Shown: in pieces, positions 46,887 through 56,575 of the stretch
How the letters are laid out: the number at the start of each line of letters is the position of its first letter
Position numbering within the stretch: the first letter of the stretch is position 1
NCBI RefSeq assembly: GCF_900156815.1
Contig: NZ_FTOT01000004.1
Coordinates: 270,938-334,937 of the forward strand
Length of the DNA: 64,000 nt
Source: Gemmobacter megaterium
GTDB taxonomy: Bacteria > Pseudomonadota > Alphaproteobacteria > Rhodobacterales > Rhodobacteraceae
Direction of reading: 5' to 3'
The notes under the pieces: model-generated
Told to the model about the DNA's origin: nothing
The model's database searches: none
The model's input: only the letters and a program-made list of their open reading frames with translations
Position numbers and translations under genes: made by a program

Positions 46887-48218
46887 ATGGGCACCGAATG
46901 GCTGGCAATGTCGGCAGGCGATCTGGGGCGCGGAATCGGCGATGGCTCGATCCATGCCGTCGAACTGGCCGAGGCGTTTCTGGAGGCGCTCGAACAGCAC
47001 CCCGACACAAGCCGCATCTACGCGCGCACCACCCCTGACCGTGCAAGGGCCGAGGCGATGGCCGCCCATGGCCGGGCCAAGGCCGGGCTGCGGCTTGGTC
47101 TGCTGGATGGCGTGCCGCTCAGCTGGAAGGATCTGTTCGACACCGCAGGCGTGGCAACAGAGGCCGGATCCGCCTTGCTTCAGGGCCGCACCCCGGCCCG
47201 CGATGCAACGGTGCTGGAACGCGCCACCCGCGCGGGCCTTGTGTGCCTGGGTAAGACCCATATGTCAGAGCTCGCCTTTTCAGGGCTGGGGCTGAATCCC
47301 GTCACAGCGACACCGCCCAATATCAACGATCCGCGTGCGGTGCCGGGCGGCTCGTCCTCGGGCGCCGCCGCCTCGGTGGCCTTCGGGCTGGCACCGGCGG
47401 CCATCGGGTCGGACACCGGCGGATCGGTGCGCATCCCGTCGGCCTGGAACGACCTGGTCGGCCTGAAGACCACGCATGGCCGCCTGCCCCTGACCGGCGC
47501 CGTCCCCTTGTGCGAAACCTTCGACACCATCGGCCCGCTGTGCCGCACGGTCGAGGATTGCGCCCTGTTGCTGGCCGTGATGGAGGGGGGCAAGGCGCCC
47601 GATCTGGCCGGAGCCAGCCTTGTCGGCGCCCGCTTTGCCGTGCTGGAAACCGTGGCGCTGGACGACCTGCGCCCCGAACCTGCGCGCGGCTTCGACGATG
47701 CGCTTGCCCGGCTGACCCGCGCAGGCGCCCGGATCGAGCGTATCCGCTTTCCTGCCCTTGCCGAGGCGATGAGCCTGTCGCCAACCCTCTTTACCGGCGA
47801 GGCCTGGGGCATCTGGCGCGACACCATCGAACGCGCGCCGCACAAGATGTTCCCGCAAATCCTCGACAGGTTCCGTGGCGGTGCAGGCGTAAGCGCCGCC
47901 GATTACGTCGCCGGCTGGCGGCGCCTGAACGCGCTGCGCGTCGAATGGGCGGCGGCCACCGCTGGATATGACGCGATCCTGACGCCGACTGCGCCGATCA
48001 TGCCGCCCGATGCCGCGCGGTTGCTGGCCGATGCGGACTATTACGTCACGGAAAACCTTCTGACCCTGCGCAACACCCGGATCGGCAACCTGATGAACTG
48101 CTGTGCGCTCAGCCTGCCAACCTCCGAACCGTCCTGCGGGCTGCAACTCCTGGCACCGCCGATGGCCGAACCGCGCCTGCTGCGCCTTGGCATGGCCGCA
48201 GAAGCCGCGCTGCGCTGA
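46887..48218 (+). CDS. Amidase signature family protein
   Basis: 443 residues. The catalytic triad is visible: Lys in PLSWKDLFD, then the Ser residues of PGGSSSGAAASVAFGL and the cis-Ser region GSDTGGSVRIPS. It hydrolyses an amide bond, but the substrate is not evident. It is shorter and more divergent than GatA, and gatB/gatC are not nearby. The start at 46887 follows a GGGGG stretch. It precedes scoAB on the same strand. Confidence 0.85.
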   Translation: MGTEWLAMSAGDLGRGIGDGSIHAVELAEAFLEALEQHPDTSRIYARTTPDRARAEAMAAHGRAKAGLRLGLLDGVPLSWKDLFDTAGVATEAGSALLQGRTPARDATVLERATRAGLVCLGKTHMSELAFSGLGLNPVTATPPNINDPRAVPGGSSSGAAASVAFGLAPAAIGSDTGGSVRIPSAWNDLVGLKTTHGRLPLTGAVPLCETFDTIGPLCRTVEDCALLLAVMEGGKAPDLAGASLVGARFAVLETVALDDLRPEPARGFDDALARLTRAGARIERIRFPALAEAMSLSPTLFTGEAWGIWRDTIERAPHKMFPQILDRFRGGAGVSAADYVAGWRRLNALRVEWAAATAGYDAILTPTAPIMPPDAARLLADADYYVTENLLTLRNTRIGNLMNCCALSLPTSEPSCGLQLLAPPMAEPRLLRLGMAAEAALR

Positions 48219-48295
48219 GCTTTCCGCAGCGCGGCGATTGACTAACGCCTGCCCCCGCGTCACAACATCACAAGTGACTTGGGGAGCGAGGACTT

Positions 48296-49000
48296 ATGAG
48301 CAAAGTCTATGCATCCGCGACAGAGGCGCTTGACGGTCTTCTGTTCGACGGGATGACAATCGCCGCTGGCGGCTTTGGCCTGTGCGGTATTCCGGAACTG
48401 CTGATCGCGGCAATCCGCGAGGCGGGGACCAAAGACATTACCATTGCGTCGAACAACTGCGGTGTAGATGGCTTTGGTCTGGGCGTCCTTCTTGAATCAC
48501 GCCAGATCCGCAAGATGATCTCGTCCTATGTCGGCGAGAATGCAGAATTCATGCGCCAGTATCTGTCGGGCGAGCTGGAGCTGGAATTCAATCCCCAGGG
48601 CACGCTGGCCGAACGGATGCGCGCTGGCGGCGCCGGAATCCCCGGCTTCTACACCGCCACGGGGGTGGGAACGGTGATTGCCGAAGGCAAGGACCACAAG
48701 GACTTCAACGGCAAGACCTACATTCTGGAAACCGGCCTTGTGATGGATCTTTCCATCGTCAAGGCGTGGAAGGCGGACCCCTCGGGCAATCTGGTCTTCC
48801 GCAAGACCGCGCGGAACTTCAACCCGCCTGCGGCCACCTGCGGCAAGATCTGCGTGGTCGAGGTCGAAGAGATCGTGCCGCTCGGTTCGATCGACCCCGA
48901 CCATATCCACCTGCCCGGCATCTACGTGCATCGCATCATCCAGGGGCAGCACGAGAAACGCATTGAACAGCGCACCGTGCGCAAGCGGGAGGCCGTGTGA
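48296..49000 (+). CDS. scoA: 3-oxoacid CoA-transferase subunit A
   Basis: 234 residues. The glycine-rich AAGGFGLCGIPELLI motif and the later PAATCGK/VEVEEIVP stretch mark the A subunit. With subunit B it moves CoA from succinyl-CoA to acetoacetate or other 3-oxoacids. The stop overlaps the start of scoB by one base (TGATG), so both are made in equal amounts. Confidence 0.93.
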   Translation: MSKVYASATEALDGLLFDGMTIAAGGFGLCGIPELLIAAIREAGTKDITIASNNCGVDGFGLGVLLESRQIRKMISSYVGENAEFMRQYLSGELELEFNPQGTLAERMRAGGAGIPGFYTATGVGTVIAEGKDHKDFNGKTYILETGLVMDLSIVKAWKADPSGNLVFRKTARNFNPPAATCGKICVVEVEEIVPLGSIDPDHIHLPGIYVHRIIQGQHEKRIEQRTVRKREAV

Positions 49001-49629
49001 TGGGCTGGGACCGGAACCAGATGGCGGCACGCGCCGCCCAGGAACTGCAGGACGGCTGGTATGTCAACCTTGGAATCGGCATCCCGACGCTGGTGTCGAA
49101 CTACATTCCGGATGGCGTGAATGTCACGCTGCAATCGGAAAACGGAATGCTGGGCATGGGCCCCTTCCCCTATGAGGGCGAAGAAGACCCCGACCTGATC
49201 AATGCAGGCAAGCAGACCATCACCGAACTGCCGCAGACCGCCTTTTTCGACAGTGCGCAATCCTTTGCCATGATCCGTGGCGGCAAGATCGCCATGGCGA
49301 TTCTGGGCGGCATGGAAGTTTCGGAAAAAGGGGATCTGGCGAACTGGATGGTGCCCGGCAAGCTGGTCAAAGGCATGGGCGGCGCAATGGATCTGGTCGC
49401 CGGTGTCGGCCGCGTCGTGGTGGTGATGGACCATACTTCCAAGCACGGCGATTCCAAGGTGCTCAAGGACTGTACCCTGCCGCTGACCGGCAAGGGTGTG
49501 GTCAACCGCATCATCACCAATCTGGGCGTACTGGATGTTGTGCCGGGCGGGCTGAAGATCGTCGAATGTGCGGATGGCGTGACCGAGGACGAACTGCGCA
49601 AGGCCACCGAGGCCACCATCGTCAACTGA
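49000..49629 (+). CDS. scoB: 3-oxoacid CoA-transferase subunit B
   Basis: 209 residues. The catalytic Glu lies in LQSENGMLGMGPFP, followed by a VVMDHTSKHG segment typical of SCOT B subunits. The subunit forms the CoA-thioester intermediate. A strong terminator follows. Confidence 0.93.
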   Translation: MGWDRNQMAARAAQELQDGWYVNLGIGIPTLVSNYIPDGVNVTLQSENGMLGMGPFPYEGEEDPDLINAGKQTITELPQTAFFDSAQSFAMIRGGKIAMAILGGMEVSEKGDLANWMVPGKLVKGMGGAMDLVAGVGRVVVVMDHTSKHGDSKVLKDCTLPLTGKGVVNRIITNLGVLDVVPGGLKIVECADGVTEDELRKATEATIVN

Positions 49630-49655
49630 GCACGGGATTGGCGTGAACCGCTCCG

Positions 49656-49681
49656 GGGGGTCGCACGTGCGGCCCCCTTTT
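49656..49681 (+). terminator. Terminator after scoB
   Basis: GGGGGTCGCAC (49656-49666) and GTGCGGCCCCC (49667-49677) are complementary but for one G-U wobble pair; the inner pairs open to form the loop. TTTT follows at 49678-49681. The 295 bases before the MATE gene hold no other clear feature. Confidence 0.75.
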
Positions 49682-49924
49682 GCATTCAGGCCCCGCCTGC
49701 GCGCATGACAGGTGCGGGAGCCTGCCCGCGGGCGCGTCATCACGGCCCGATGCACAGCGACGACAGCCCCCCTTGGATCCAGCCGTACGAGAGAGGCAGA
49801 GGCGCTGCGTTGCCCCCGCCCGCGCCCTGGCCACAGCCTTGCACCGATTGGCCGTCCCCCCTGGCCTGATCGCTGCGATCAGACCCTCTGGCACGGCCCA
49901 GAGGAGGCAGCCCCAGTCCCGGTC

Positions 49925-51250
49925 TCAGCGGGCGAACGCATCCGACGGGGCCGCCGCACGTTCGGCGCGCGGGTAATAGCGCGCCATGGTGGCGCCGCGC
50001 GCAAGGTTCAACACCATGAACGCCGCCCACAGGCCATGATTTCCGCCCCATGGGACAAGGATCAGGAGCGCGAGCACATAAAGCGTCACCGACAGCGCCA
50101 TCGTGTTGCGCATCTCGCGGGTCAGCGTGGCGCCAATGAAGATGCCGTCGAACATATAGCTGGCCACAGCGATGGCGGGCACCACGGCCAGCCAGGCCAG
50201 ATAGGCGCGCGCCTCGGCCCGCACATCCGGCGCAGTCGTCATCACGTCGATGATGGCAGGCCCAAAGATCAGGAATGCCGCCCCCAACAGAACACTGCCC
50301 CCGATGGCCCATTGCGACGACCGCCAGGCCGCCTGACGCACCTGGGCCGGACGGCGGGCGCCAACGGCCTGCCCTACGAGCGCCTCGGCGGCAAAGGCAA
50401 ATCCATCGAGTGCATAGGCGGTGATTTCGGCGAATTGCAGCAAGATCTGGTTGGCGGCCAGCGTCACATCCCCGAACCCTGCGCCGATGAAGAGGAAGGT
50501 CGTCATGCTGCCCTGCAACAGCACCGAGCGCAGCATGATGTCCCCATTCACCGCAAGCATCCGCTGCCACGCGCTCCGCGCCAGCAGGCGGTGCCGGTCG
50601 GCCCAGGCCCCGCCCGCGAACGCGCCACGGCACAGCCACAGGCCAAGGGCCAGCCCGCTGTATTCCGCGATCAGCGTTGCGATGGCAACGCCCGGAACGC
50701 CCCAGCCAAGCCCGAGGACGAACCACAGGTCCAGCACCACGTTCAGGCCGTTCATCCACAGTTGCAGGACAAGAACGGCGCGCGTCCGTTCCTGCGCGAT
50801 CAGCCAGCCGGTCACCGCATAGAGCGAAATCGTCGCCGGGGCGCCCCAGATGCGGATCGTCAGATATTGCCGTGCCAGCCCCTCGACCTCTGCCGAGGCG
50901 GGCGCAAGCTGGAACGCGCCCCAGACCAGCGGTGCTTGCAGCAGGATCAACGCAAATCCTGCGGCGGCCCCTATCCCAAGCCCGCGCAACAGGATGGCGC
51001 CGGTTTCGGCAGTGTCGCCCGCTCCATGGGCCTGCGCCGCCAGCCCGGATGTGCCCATGCGCAGAAAGCCGAAAATCCAGTAGACCGAGGCCAGCACGAT
51101 GGCCCCCACACCGACCGCGCCAATCGGCGCCGCCTGCCCCAGTTGGCCGACAACACCTGTATCGACAGCCCCCAGGATGGGGACGGTGGCATTCGACAGC
51201 ACGATGGGCAGCGCGATTTTCAGCACCCGGCGGTGCGTGATGTCAGTCAT
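49925..51250 (-). CDS. MATE family efflux transporter
   Basis: 441 residues with about twelve hydrophobic segments. The N-terminus IALPIVLSNATVPILGAVDTGVVG matches the DinF/NorM branch, with the GWLIAQERTRAVLVLQLWMN loop. It would export cationic compounds using a proton or sodium gradient. It overlaps the upstream thioesterase by eight bases, so it is the third gene of an operon. Confidence 0.88.
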   Translation of the reverse strand: MTDITHRRVLKIALPIVLSNATVPILGAVDTGVVGQLGQAAPIGAVGVGAIVLASVYWIFGFLRMGTSGLAAQAHGAGDTAETGAILLRGLGIGAAAGFALILLQAPLVWGAFQLAPASAEVEGLARQYLTIRIWGAPATISLYAVTGWLIAQERTRAVLVLQLWMNGLNVVLDLWFVLGLGWGVPGVAIATLIAEYSGLALGLWLCRGAFAGGAWADRHRLLARSAWQRMLAVNGDIMLRSVLLQGSMTTFLFIGAGFGDVTLAANQILLQFAEITAYALDGFAFAAEALVGQAVGARRPAQVRQAAWRSSQWAIGGSVLLGAAFLIFGPAIIDVMTTAPDVRAEARAYLAWLAVVPAIAVASYMFDGIFIGATLTREMRNTMALSVTLYVLALLILVPWGGNHGLWAAFMVLNLARGATMARYYPRAERAAAPSDAFAR

Positions 51251-51770
51251 TGCCGGTCGGCTCGCCCCGTTCCGGCATCAGGAAATGCCCCGTCGCCTGT
51301 GCGAACAGCCGCGCGCGGTTGTCTTGCCATGCCTCGACATGCACGCTGGCGTAGCGGCGCCCCGAACGGTTGACCCGCGCGCGCGCATAGGCATCGCGCG
51401 GCAAGCCGGAGCGCAGGTAATCGACGGTGAAGTCGATGGTCTTGGGCAGGCGCGGCAGGTGCGTCGGGTGCAGCGTCGTCGGGTCGAGGCGCCCCTGCTC
51501 CATATCTTCCCAAAGCGATTGCCAGGCCAGTTCGATGAGGGCGGTCGTTTCCAGAAACCCCGCTGTCGCGCCGCCATGCAGCGCAGGCAGGATCGGATTG
51601 CCGATCAGGCTTTCGTCGAATGGCATCACTGCGGTCAGTTCGTCCCCCCGGCGGTCGAACTGAAAGCCCATGAACTGGATATAGGGCACGCCGTTGACCA
51701 GCGCGCGCAGCGCGGCATCGCGGCGCTGCTTGACGACCTGGACGGGTTCGGGGCGAGTGCGCGCGGTCAT
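51243..51770 (-). CDS. PaaI-like hotdog thioesterase (copy 2)
   Basis: 175 residues. The hotdog motif appears in ILPALHGGATAGFLETTALIEL, with the conserved HGG. It is a likely acyl-CoA thioesterase. Its start overlaps the stop of the next thioesterase upstream by four bases (ATGA). Pairing of two such genes ahead of a transporter suggests linked substrates, but none can be named. Confidence 0.82.
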   Translation of the reverse strand: MTARTRPEPVQVVKQRRDAALRALVNGVPYIQFMGFQFDRRGDELTAVMPFDESLIGNPILPALHGGATAGFLETTALIELAWQSLWEDMEQGRLDPTTLHPTHLPRLPKTIDFTVDYLRSGLPRDAYARARVNRSGRRYASVHVEAWQDNRARLFAQATGHFLMPERGEPTGND

Positions 51771-52204
51771 GCGTCGGCTTTCCTGCGGCTGGGTTCGTTG
51801 GTGAAGGCCCCGGTTGCGCTGGCAACCGGGCGGGCAGTGTCATCGTCGGTCGCAACGGCGCGGATAAAGGCGACAGAGCGTGTCATGTTGTAGCAGAACG
51901 CCTCGGCCCGCACGCGCTGGCCTGGGGTGGCCGGGCGCATGTAGTCGATCCGCAGATCCAGCGTGGCCGTTCCGCCAGAGCTGTTGGGATGCAGCGTTGC
52001 CGCAAGACCGCAAGCGGTATCCATCAGCGCATAGACCGCACCACCGTGCAAGACGCCGGTCGCCGGATCGCCCACCAGCCGGGCATCCCACGGCATCGAC
52101 AGGGTGACGTGGCCATCCTCTGTCACGCTGTCCAGGCGCATCGACAGGGCACGGGCATGGGGCAGCGCGTCCAGAAACTGCTGCGGGGTGAATGGGCTGG
52201 CCAT
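51767..52204 (-). CDS. PaaI-like hotdog thioesterase (copy 1)
   Basis: 145 residues starting MASPFTPQQFL. It contains the motif GVLHGGAVYALMDTACGLA, with the catalytic Asp after the HGG. It is shorter than its neighbour and shows only family-level similarity to it. It is divergent from the merR gene, so both may share control. Confidence 0.82.
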   Translation of the reverse strand: MASPFTPQQFLDALPHARALSMRLDSVTEDGHVTLSMPWDARLVGDPATGVLHGGAVYALMDTACGLAATLHPNSSGGTATLDLRIDYMRPATPGQRVRAEAFCYNMTRSVAFIRAVATDDDTARPVASATGAFTNEPSRRKADA

Positions 52205-52308
52205 GACGGGGCTCCTGCTGGTCCTGCCGGCAATTGAGCATCGGCGCGCAGTCCAGCGCAAGCCCCCAATGCGCGGCTGGCACCATGCGCGCGTCCCGGT
52301 GCCGCGCC

Positions 52309-52340
52309 CGATTGCGCAGGCGCAGCAATCGGCCTACCTT
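52309..52340 (+). promoter_or_regulatory. Promoter with dyad upstream of the MerR gene
   Basis: CGATTGC (52309-52315) and GCAATCG (52325-52331) form a perfect dyad with a nine-base spacer. It overlaps the -35-like TTGCGC (52312-52317) and runs into the spacer of a promoter with TACCTT (52335-52340) 17 bases on. MerR regulators bind between -35 and -10, so this may be an autoregulatory site. Confidence 0.5.
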
Positions 52341-52361
52341 GCCGGGGTGGAGGAAACCGGC

Positions 52362-52751
52362 ATGGCCGAAACACACCTGAACTTCAAAGAGATGTGCGCC
52401 CGCTTCGACGTGACGCCCCGCACCTTGCGGTACTACGAATATATCGAGCTGCTGGCGCCGCAGAAGGATGGACGCGCGCGGCTGTACGGCCCGCGCGAGG
52501 TGGCCCGCATGACCCTGATCCTGCGCGGCCGCCGCTTCGGCTTTGGCCTGGAGGAAATCCGGCAATGGCTGGAAATCTACCAAAAGAACGGGACCGCCGC
52601 GCAATTGGCCGCATTCGTCGCCATGGCGGATCGGCAAATGGCCGAGATTGACCGGCAGAGTGCAGAGCTGGCCGCCGCCCGCGCCGATCTGGAGGCCTTG
52701 CGCGCGGAAACCCTGCGTGAACTGGCCGCCATTTCTGCAACCGAGTCTTGA
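52362..52751 (+). CDS. MerR family transcriptional regulator
   Basis: 129 residues starting MAETHLNFKEMCARF, with GGAGG six to seven bases upstream. The winged helix-turn-helix has the signature TPRTLRYYEYIELLAP, followed by a coiled-coil dimer helix rich in Arg/Ala/Glu. No Cys cluster is present, so a metal effector is unlikely; relatives sense acyl-CoA pathway intermediates. It is divergent from the thioesterase operon, a plausible target. Confidence 0.88.
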   Translation: MAETHLNFKEMCARFDVTPRTLRYYEYIELLAPQKDGRARLYGPREVARMTLILRGRRFGFGLEEIRQWLEIYQKNGTAAQLAAFVAMADRQMAEIDRQSAELAAARADLEALRAETLRELAAISATES

Positions 52752-52809
52752 TTGCCGTGCCGGGCGCCCCTAGTGTCCGGCGAAAACCACCCCAAGCAGG
52801 CCAGACACG

Positions 52810-53949
52810 ATGACCGAGCCGACCAATCAGGTTCCTCCGGCAATGCCCCTGCCCCCGCCAAAAGAGGACTCGCGCCGCCTGGAGGTATGGTTTCTGGGGA
52901 TCATCGCCTTTGCCGTGATCCTGTTCCTGCTGGTGCAAGCCAAGTTCCTGCTGATCTCGCTGGCGATCGCCATCATGCTGTTCTCGCTGACCTCGGATGC
53001 GATCAGCTATATCCAGCGCCTTCGTTTTGGCGAGGCCAAGGCATCGGTCTGGTTTGCCAGCCTGCTTGCCGTGATCCTGATCGCAACGGTCCTGATTTCG
53101 GTGTCCGTGCTGATCCTGTCGCAGGCGAATACGGTCGTGTTCACCGTGATGCAATATGCCGACCCGGCACAAAAGGCACTGGCCACCCTGTTCTCGTGGA
53201 TGGGCGCCGATGTGGAACAAGCCGTGCTCAACTGGCTGAAGGGCGTACAGATCGGCCCATGGCTGGCGGCAATGGCCGGACAGGCGGGCAACATCGCGTC
53301 GGGGGCCGTGCTGGTCACGCTGTTCGTCGGCTTCCTGTTCCTGGAACGGCTGTGGTTCCGCCCGAAACTGGTAAGCCTGATGGGCGATGCGGAAAGCGCG
53401 CTCAGGGTCGAACGCATCATTTCGTCCATCGTGCACCGGGTGAACAGGTATCTGATCGTGAAGACGGTGGTCAGCCTGGTGACTGGCGCGCTGGTCTATC
53501 TGGTGATGAGCGCCTTCGGGCTTGAACTTGCGATGGCGATGGGCGTTCTGACTTTCGTGCTCAACTTCATTCCCAACATCGGCTCCATCCTTGCAACGAT
53601 CGCCGTGGGCCTTGTGGCCTATGTTCAAACCGGCGATGCCGTCAGCGGGATTGCCGTCCTGACCATTGTGGTGGCCATCCAGTTCGTGGTCGGGCAGGTG
53701 CTTGATCCGCTGTTCCTGGGCCGGACGCTGCGGCTGTCTTCCTTCGGTATCATCGCGTCGCTGGCCTTCTGGGCGGCGGTCTGGGGCATTCCGGGCATGT
53801 TCCTTGCCGTGCCGATCATGGTATCGATCATGATCGTCTGCTCGCATATCCCGCGCCTGCGCCCTGTGGCCGTCCTGTTGTCGCGCGAGGGGCTTCCCGA
53901 AGTGGACATCGACCAGCCACACCAGACGCCGGTGACAGACGCAGCCTGA
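52810..53949 (+). CDS. AI-2E (PerM) family transporter
   Basis: 379 residues with about eight hydrophobic segments. The signature of the family is visible in GVLTFVLNFIPNIGSILATI and, later, LRLSSFGIIASLAFWAAVWGIPGMFLAVPI. It would be an inner-membrane permease whose substrate is not known. The start at 52810 is 58 bases after the merR stop on the same strand. Confidence 0.88.
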   Translation: MTEPTNQVPPAMPLPPPKEDSRRLEVWFLGIIAFAVILFLLVQAKFLLISLAIAIMLFSLTSDAISYIQRLRFGEAKASVWFASLLAVILIATVLISVSVLILSQANTVVFTVMQYADPAQKALATLFSWMGADVEQAVLNWLKGVQIGPWLAAMAGQAGNIASGAVLVTLFVGFLFLERLWFRPKLVSLMGDAESALRVERIISSIVHRVNRYLIVKTVVSLVTGALVYLVMSAFGLELAMAMGVLTFVLNFIPNIGSILATIAVGLVAYVQTGDAVSGIAVLTIVVAIQFVVGQVLDPLFLGRTLRLSSFGIIASLAFWAAVWGIPGMFLAVPIMVSIMIVCSHIPRLRPVAVLLSREGLPEVDIDQPHQTPVTDAA

Positions 53950-53977
53950 CGACGATGCCGCACCCTCTGGACCTTTC

Positions 53978-54001
53978 CGCTCAAGGGTGATTTTTTGAGC
54001 G
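53978..54001 (+). promoter_or_regulatory. Hairpin in the leader of the branched-chain aminotransferase gene
   Basis: CGCTCAA (53978-53984) and TTGAGCG (53995-54001) form a perfect seven-base stem with a ten-base loop that includes a run of T. It ends 24 bases before the ATG at 54026 and could be a regulatory stem, an operator dyad, or the terminator of the upstream gene. Confidence 0.35.
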
Positions 54002-54025
54002 CGCAAGTAGGGAATGGAGGGCGCC

Positions 54026-54901
54026 ATGGCGTTCGGCACGAATATCCGCACCTGGTTCGACGGCAAGTGGCATGACGGCGACGTCATGGTCATGCGCGCG
54101 GCCGACCACGGTATCTGGCAAGGATCAAGCATTTTCGATGGTGCGCGGTGGTTCGATGGCATGGCCCCGGATCTCGACAGCCATTGTGCCCGCGCGAACC
54201 GCTCGGCCGAAGCGATGATGATGACCCCGACCATCGCCCCCGAGACGATGGTGCAGATGGCCCTGGACGGCCTGAAACCCTACGCCAAGGATGCCGCCGT
54301 CTACATCCGCCCAATGTACTGGGCGGCACATGGCTCGGAACTGGGTGTCGCCCCGCTTGAATCCTCGACCGTCTTTGCCCTGTGCCTTGAGGAAGTGGCC
54401 CTGCCGGGTCCGCAGGACAGCACGACCCTGACCCGGACCCGGTTTCGCCGTCCGGTCCTGGAAAATGCGGTCTGCAATGCCAAGGCGGGGGCGCTGTACC
54501 CCAACAATGCGCGGATGCTGCTTGAGGCCCAGCAAAAGGGCTATGGCAACGCGCTGGCAGCCGATGCCATGGGCAATGTCGCAGAGACGGCCACCGCCAA
54601 CGTGTTCATGGTGCGGGATGGCGAGATCTTCACTCCGATCGCCAATGGCACCTTCCTTGCCGGGATCACCCGCGCGCGCCACATCGCAAACCTGCGGGCC
54701 GATGGCTACAAGGTGCATGAAACCGTGCTGAGCTTTGACGATTTCCACAAGGCGGATGAGGTGTTCCTGTCAGGGAATTTCGCCAAGGTGCTGGCCGTGC
54801 GGGAATTCGACGGCACGCATTACCCTGCACCCGGCCCCGTCACGCGCAAGGTCCGCGAGTTGTACTGGGATTGGGCGCGCACCGACGCCGCCCGTCGCTA
54901 A
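54026..54901 (+). CDS. ilvE: Branched-chain amino acid aminotransferase
   Basis: 291 residues of the class IV fold. Key segments are DHGIWQGSSIFDGARWF, the PLP-lysine region NAVCNAKAGALYPNN and ETATANVFMVRDGEIFTP. It transfers amino groups in the last step of valine, leucine and isoleucine synthesis. GGAGG lies about six bases before the ATG at 54026. The gene stands alone with its own terminator, and the specificity could include other substrates. Confidence 0.9.
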   Translation: MAFGTNIRTWFDGKWHDGDVMVMRAADHGIWQGSSIFDGARWFDGMAPDLDSHCARANRSAEAMMMTPTIAPETMVQMALDGLKPYAKDAAVYIRPMYWAAHGSELGVAPLESSTVFALCLEEVALPGPQDSTTLTRTRFRRPVLENAVCNAKAGALYPNNARMLLEAQQKGYGNALAADAMGNVAETATANVFMVRDGEIFTPIANGTFLAGITRARHIANLRADGYKVHETVLSFDDFHKADEVFLSGNFAKVLAVREFDGTHYPAPGPVTRKVRELYWDWARTDAARR

Positions 54902-54927
54902 GGCCGCGCCGCAAGGTTTTGGCGCAT

Positions 54928-54954
54928 ATGCAGCCCCGATCCGCGGGGCTGCAT
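54928..54954 (+). terminator. Terminator after ilvE
   Basis: ATGCAGCCCC (54928-54937) and GGGGCTGCAT (54945-54954) form a perfect 10-bp stem with a seven-base loop, between the ilvE stop and the converging lipoprotein gene. Confidence 0.6.
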
Positions 54955-55005
54955 CCGGTGCTCAGCCCCCCAAGCCGCGGGATGCCGGGCGCCGCAGCAC
55001 ACCGC

Positions 55006-55476
55006 CTAGCGCGTCAGGACGGTGACGGTCGGCAAATCGGTCAGCCCCAGCCCCAGCGCACGATAGGCCGCGAGCGAAAGCTGCGCGCCGCCGCCGGATG
55101 CCGGCAGCAACTCTACCTGCGCCGTCTTGCCCGAGGCCAGCCGAACAACGCCGGGGCGCGCGGTCTCCACCAGCGATGACCGCAGCCAGAACCCCTGCTC
55201 TGCCGGATTGCCCAGGCTGACCACCAGCCTGCCAAGTTCGGCCCCCGCCACTGGCCGGGCCAGGGCTGCGGCTTTTTCCGCCTCGGTCGTGCGGTCAAAT
55301 GCGGTCGCAGTCCGGGCAACCTGGGGCGCAAGCCCTGGGCTGGCAGCACCAGCAGATGGCTGGGTGCCCTGAGGCGCCGCAGCGACGGGATCGTCCCCGA
55401 CAGAGCGCAGGCGGTCACACCCGCCCAAGGCAACCACGGCGCAGAGAACGAGAACAGGCGCATGTACATGTGTCAT
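55006..55476 (-). CDS. Uncharacterised lipoprotein
   Basis: 156 residues. The signal peptide ends in the lipobox VALGGC, so the protein is anchored in a membrane by its Cys. An Ala/Pro-rich linker follows, then a compact C-terminal part with [20 protein letters not shown] and [22 protein letters not shown], which looks like a small peptidoglycan- or septum-associated domain. I do not recognise a function. It is divergent from moaA. Confidence 0.7.
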   Translation of the reverse strand: MTHVHAPVLVLCAVVALGGCDRLRSVGDDPVAAAPQGTQPSAGAASPGLAPQVARTATAFDRTTEAEKAAALARPVAGAELGRLVVSLGNPAEQGFWLRSSLVETARPGVVRLASGKTAQVELLPASGGGAQLSLAAYRALGLGLTDLPTVTVLTR

Positions 55477-55570
55477 GCCGCAGATTAACCCTGTCGCATC
55501 CTGCTGCGCAACGACCTGCGCGCATCGGCGCTCACTTGCGCGCCTTGCTGCCGGGGCTTACCTTGTGGGC

Positions 55571-56575
55571 ATGAACGCACCCCTGATCGACCCCTTTGCC
55601 CGCCCTATCAGCTACCTGCGGATCTCGGTCACGGACCGCTGCGATTTCCGCTGTGTCTATTGCATGGCAGAGCATATGACCTTTCTGCCCAAGGCCGAGC
55701 TGCTGACGCTGGAAGAGCTGGACCGCCTGTGCAGCACTTTTGTCGGTCTGGGGGTGCAGAAACTGCGCGTCACCGGGGGGGAACCGTTGGTTCGGCGCGG
55801 AATCCTGACGTTCTTTCGCGCGATGTCGCGGCACCTTGAAACGGGTGCGCTGCAAGAGCTGACGCTGACAACCAATGGCAGCCAGTTGCGCCGCTTTGCC
55901 CGCGATCTGGTGGATTGCGGCGTGCGGCGCGTCAATGTCTCGCTCGACACGCTGGACGATGCGAAATTCGCCGCCGTCACCCGCTGGGGCCGCCTGCCGC
56001 AGGTTCTGGACGGAATCGCAGCCGCCAAAGAGGCGGGGCTGCGCGTCAAGATCAACGCCGTCGCCCTGAAAGGGTTCAACGAGGACGAGCAGTTCACCCT
56101 GACCGACTGGTGCGCGCGCGAAGGCCATGACCTGACCTGGATCGAGGTCATGCCGATGGGCGATCTGGGCGCCGAGGATCGACTGGACCAATACTGGCCG
56201 CTGCGTGATCTGCGGGACCGCTATGCCGCGCGGTATACCCTTGCCGATCTGGCGGAGCGCACCGGCGGCCCGGCCCGCTATGTCCGGCTGGAGGAAACGG
56301 GGCAGAAGATCGGCTTCATCACCCCGCTGACCCATAACTTCTGCGAAAGTTGCAACCGCGTGCGGCTGACCTGCACGGGGGAGCTTTACATGTGCCTGGG
56401 CCAGGAAGACATGGCCGACCTGCGCGCGCCCCTGCGGGCCAGCCCCGACGATGCGGCGCTGCAAGCCGCGATCCGGGCCGCAATCGCCCGCAAGCCCAAG
56501 GGCCATGATTTCGACTATTCCCGCCAGGCGGTGGCCGGTCAGATGTCGCGCCATATGAGCCATACCGGCGGCTGA
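55571..56575 (+). CDS. moaA: GTP 3',8-cyclase MoaA
   Basis: 334 residues. The radical-SAM cluster cysteines are in CDFRCVYC, and the second cluster in [20 protein letters not shown]. It starts molybdenum cofactor synthesis by converting GTP. The start at 55571 ([16 protein letters not shown]) is preferred over an ATG at 55475 whose extension is unconserved. Other moa genes are not adjacent. Confidence 0.95.
   Translation: MNAPLIDPFARPISYLRISVTDRCDFRCVYCMAEHMTFLPKAELLTLEELDRLCSTFVGLGVQKLRVTGGEPLVRRGILTFFRAMSRHLETGALQELTLTTNGSQLRRFARDLVDCGVRRVNVSLDTLDDAKFAAVTRWGRLPQVLDGIAAAKEAGLRVKINAVALKGFNEDEQFTLTDWCAREGHDLTWIEVMPMGDLGAEDRLDQYWPLRDLRDRYAARYTLADLAERTGGPARYVRLEETGQKIGFITPLTHNFCESCNRVRLTCTGELYMCLGQEDMADLRAPLRASPDDAALQAAIRAAIARKPKGHDFDYSRQAVAGQMSRHMSHTGG

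Noticed and set aside
46620..47261. N-terminal extension of ccmF by about 210 codons
   Set aside because: It has no conserved sequence and overlaps the divergent amidase start region.
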